From Verrucomicrobiota bacterium (GTDB taxonomy: Bacteria; Verrucomicrobiota; Verrucomicrobiia; Limisphaerales; JAHEOI01): DNA of 7,409 nucleotides. Location: contig JAHEOI010000291.1 in the NCBI GenBank assembly GCA_018610125.1, positions 1-7,409 on the forward strand. Direction: 5' to 3'. A program made the position numbers and the translations under genes. Shown here piece by piece: positions 5,728-7,409 of the stretch (the stretch's first letter is position 1; every line of letters begins with the position of its first letter). A model generated the notes under the pieces. It searched no databases and was not told the origin of the DNA. It saw only the letters and a list, made by a program, of their open reading frames with translations.

Positions 5728-6207
5728 CTAGAAGCCGGAGCGAGAGGAGGTGCTTCGGGCAGTCGTGAAGACCCCCGAGACGAGCAGTAGCGCTCCGAGG
5801 GGCACGAGGAGAATCCCCAGGCCGGGGTCTCGCTTATAAAAGAAGAGTCCTCCGAGAAAGAATCCAATCGGGATAAGGATGGCGGCCCCGATCAAGCAGC
5901 TTGAAACGAACGGGCGGCGGCGGGCAGTCATCTCGGGTAGCAAGTGATGGGTGGCTGCAAAGATCAGGTTCACCAAGGAGAGTAGGGTGCCATGGGCGTG
6001 AGCCAAGGTCCACATCAACCGACGGGTTTCGTTGGAGACATCGAGATAGAAGCCGACCTTGAGTCCGTGAAAGGCTTCCAAGAGGATCCCGAGACTTAGG
6101 AACAGCAAAAGGCTCCACCATCCGAACCGGAGGTGTCGGTGGGTGTACTTGCGCCATTCCAGGAGGGTTTCTGTGTCCGCGAATTCAGATGAGGTCGAGC
6201 GAGGCAT
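5728..6207 (-). CDS. Four-helix membrane protein with intramembrane HAHG motif
   Basis: The 159-residue product has a short polar N-terminus and four predicted membrane helices, at about residues 29-47, 64-86, 100-124 and 129-149. Helix 2 carries H70-A-H72-G (TLAHAHGTLLSLVNL) and ends in H87-H88. Paired intramembrane histidines can bind heme or metal, but no named family can be assigned here. The ATG at 6207 directly follows the TAA of the upstream cytochrome gene with no gap, and AAGGGA lies a few bases ahead as a modest RBS. Tight coupling suggests that the protein works with the multiheme cytochrome, for instance as its membrane anchor or quinone-side partner; that is inference from position. 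The C-terminus is Ser/Arg-rich (ARSTSSRSGF) and the gene ends with TAG, about 57 bases from the long palindrome. Confidence 0.82.
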   Translation of the reverse strand: MPRSTSSEFADTETLLEWRKYTHRHLRFGWWSLLLFLSLGILLEAFHGLKVGFYLDVSNETRRLMWTLAHAHGTLLSLVNLIFAATHHLLPEMTARRRPFVSSCLIGAAILIPIGFFLGGLFFYKRDPGLGILLVPLGALLLVSGVFTTARSTSSRSGF

Positions 6208-7409
6208 TTATTCCCTTAAGTGAATCGGTTGATTATCCTGTTGCTTGAGGAGGCGATGAATCGTGTTGGTATCGAGCGCCCCGTCGGGCTGAAGGAGGCA
6301 ATTCGGCTTGGAGGCGGTGTTGGGGGTGACCGTTGACCCATGCCGTTGGCGATTTCGCCAAATGGCCAGTACCTGGTCGGCGGCATTTTCCCGCTCGGGC
6401 TTTGGTCCGACGTAATCGTAAGAGACGTCGTCATACGCTTCCAATTTGGAGAGTGAGTCATGGGCGATGTGGCGGACGGCGGAATAGGGATCCTCAAGGA
6501 GAATGGCCAAGTATGGGGGCATCCACTCAGTGCCGGAGACGGCCTTTGCCGGACTCCGGCCCAATGCCCAGGCAAGCAGGGCTCGTTCCCCTGCGTCCCC
6601 TTTCAAGAGCCGCAAGAGCGATGCGGCGATTCGCTTTTGATCCCGATTGAATGCCGGTTTCGTATGGCCGTACCAATCGGCAAGGTAACGGGCCGACCAA
6701 GCGAGTGTCTTATCCAAGTGGCATAGGTTACAGGCATTGGGGCGTCCCGTCTCGATCGAGGTGGTGATATTGGGACTGTTGATGACATGGCTGCGAACGG
6801 CACCGAGCAATCCATAAGTCGTGTGAGGCATATGGCAGTTGTAGCAGAGGCTGCCGGTGCTGGAAGCGGGATGATGCGTGTGTTTGGCGACCTTATCTTT
6901 AAAGCGTTGGTGACATTGCAGGCACGCCGTATTGCCCCGCATTCCGGATGCCAGTTGGTCATTGGGATCGCTACGATGCATCGAGTGGCATGAGAGGCAG
7001 GAGAGCTTCCCTCGCTGATAGCAGCCACTGGCGACCAGGGCGTTCATTTCCCGTCCGGTTACCCTCAATTCTCCATCGGGCCAAAAGAAATCCTTTAAAA
7101 GGTCGGGGTTTTCCTTAAGAACCGATTGAAGCCAAGGTTGCTTTTCGATCTGGTTGGGCCGGACGAGCGGCGTGGTTTTTTCGAGATCATCTCCGGGTTG
7201 ATAGCGAAATCCGTTACGGGCCCATTTTTGATTGGCTTCAAACCATTTAATGCTGTGGCAATTGCCACAGATCTGCGATGCCCGTTTGTGGGTGAGGCGT
7301 TCGGGATGGACAATGGTCGGATCCGGTTTGCCTTTTAGCCGGAAGCGTCGGAGTGGGTTCCGATTGATTGCGACGTGGGCTTCGCCGGGGCCGTGACAGG
7401 CCTCGCAGG
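6208..7409 (-). CDS. Multiheme c-type cytochrome with C-terminal HEAT-like region, 5'-truncated by window edge
   Basis: The frame is open from the right edge to TAA at 6208-6210, giving 399 visible residues. The TTG at 7068 is internal, because heme motifs continue upstream of it. Six CXXCH sites are visible: CEACH (1-5), CGNCH (47-51), CLSCH (137-141), CLQCH (162-166), CYNCH (188-192) and CNLCH (226-230). More may lie off the edge. Extra histidines that could be distal ligands include H144 (SMHR), the KHTHHP group near 175-180, and H207. The block CLSCHSMH...CYNCHMPHTTYG...GRPNACNLCHLDKT is typical of doubled-CXXCH multiheme cytochromes. From about residue 255 the chain is heme-free, with helical repeats (AASLLRLLKGDAGERALLAW; YLAILLEDPYSAVRHIAHD) resembling HEAT repeats. 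Export by Sec and periplasmic heme attachment are expected, but the signal peptide is outside the window. The gene abuts the membrane-protein gene with no spacing. Confidence 0.9.
   Translation of the reverse strand, partial: CEACHGPGEAHVAINRNPLRRFRLKGKPDPTIVHPERLTHKRASQICGNCHSIKWFEANQKWARNGFRYQPGDDLEKTTPLVRPNQIEKQPWLQSVLKENPDLLKDFFWPDGELRVTGREMNALVASGCYQRGKLSCLSCHSMHRSDPNDQLASGMRGNTACLQCHQRFKDKVAKHTHHPASSTGSLCYNCHMPHTTYGLLGAVRSHVINSPNITTSIETGRPNACNLCHLDKTLAWSARYLADWYGHTKPAFNRDQKRIAASLLRLLKGDAGERALLAWALGRSPAKAVSGTEWMPPYLAILLEDPYSAVRHIAHDSLSKLEAYDDVSYDYVGPKPERENAADQVLAIWRNRQRHGSTVTPNTASKPNCLLQPDGALDTNTIHRLLKQQDNQPIHLRE

Noticed and set aside
7066..7068. TTG as start codon of the cytochrome
   Set aside because: The frame continues without a stop to the window edge, and two more CXXCH motifs lie upstream, so the true start is outside.

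Overview
The window is a G+C-rich (by eye, high fifties percent) bacterial segment with two convergent gene blocks separated by about 440 bases of non-coding DNA full of inverted repeats. No rRNA, tRNA, CRISPR array, transposase or phage gene is visible. Gene content (a three-subunit molybdenum hydroxylase, a DUF1326-type exported protein, and a multiheme cytochrome c joined to HEAT-like helices) suggests an environmental, respiratory Gram-negative-type bacterium. From memory, similar proteins occur in Nitrospirota, Acidobacteriota, Planctomycetota and NC10-like lineages. The window alone does not allow a firm taxonomic assignment.

Left block, plus strand, bases 1-5288. It opens inside the [2Fe-2S] subunit of a xanthine dehydrogenase/aldehyde oxidoreductase-type enzyme, whose N-terminus lies off the left edge. 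The Moco-binding large subunit (398-2536) and the FAD-binding medium subunit (2533-3522) follow with overlapping stop and start codons, so the order is FeS - Mo - FAD. A 71-residue protein with five cysteines (3525-3740) starts two bases after the FAD gene and looks like part of the same operon. Two genes for exported proteins follow at short distances: a DUF1326-like protein (3832-4512) and a secreted protein of unknown function (4599-5288). Together the first three genes encode one complete electron-transfer enzyme: substrate is hydroxylated at Moco, and electrons pass through two [2Fe-2S] clusters to FAD. The substrate cannot be read from the sequence.

Middle, bases 5289-5727. I see no convincing gene. 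The stretch holds a run of inverted repeats ending in a very long perfect palindrome: 28-bp arms, extended to 31 pairs across one mismatch, with a loop of about 21 nt. It lies between the ends of the two convergent blocks.

Right block, minus strand, bases 7409 down to 5728. A multiheme c-type cytochrome enters from the right edge. Its frame is open to the end of the window, so the real start is outside, and six CXXCH motifs are visible before a HEAT-like C-terminal region. Its stop codon directly abuts the start codon of a four-helix membrane protein with an intramembrane His-Ala-His-Gly motif. The pair may form a periplasmic-cytochrome/membrane module.

The points most worth a second look are the palindrome-rich intergenic region, the half-complete cysteine set in the FAD subunit where relatives carry a [4Fe-4S] cluster, the conserved-looking small cysteine protein, and the cytochrome/HAHG membrane protein pair.
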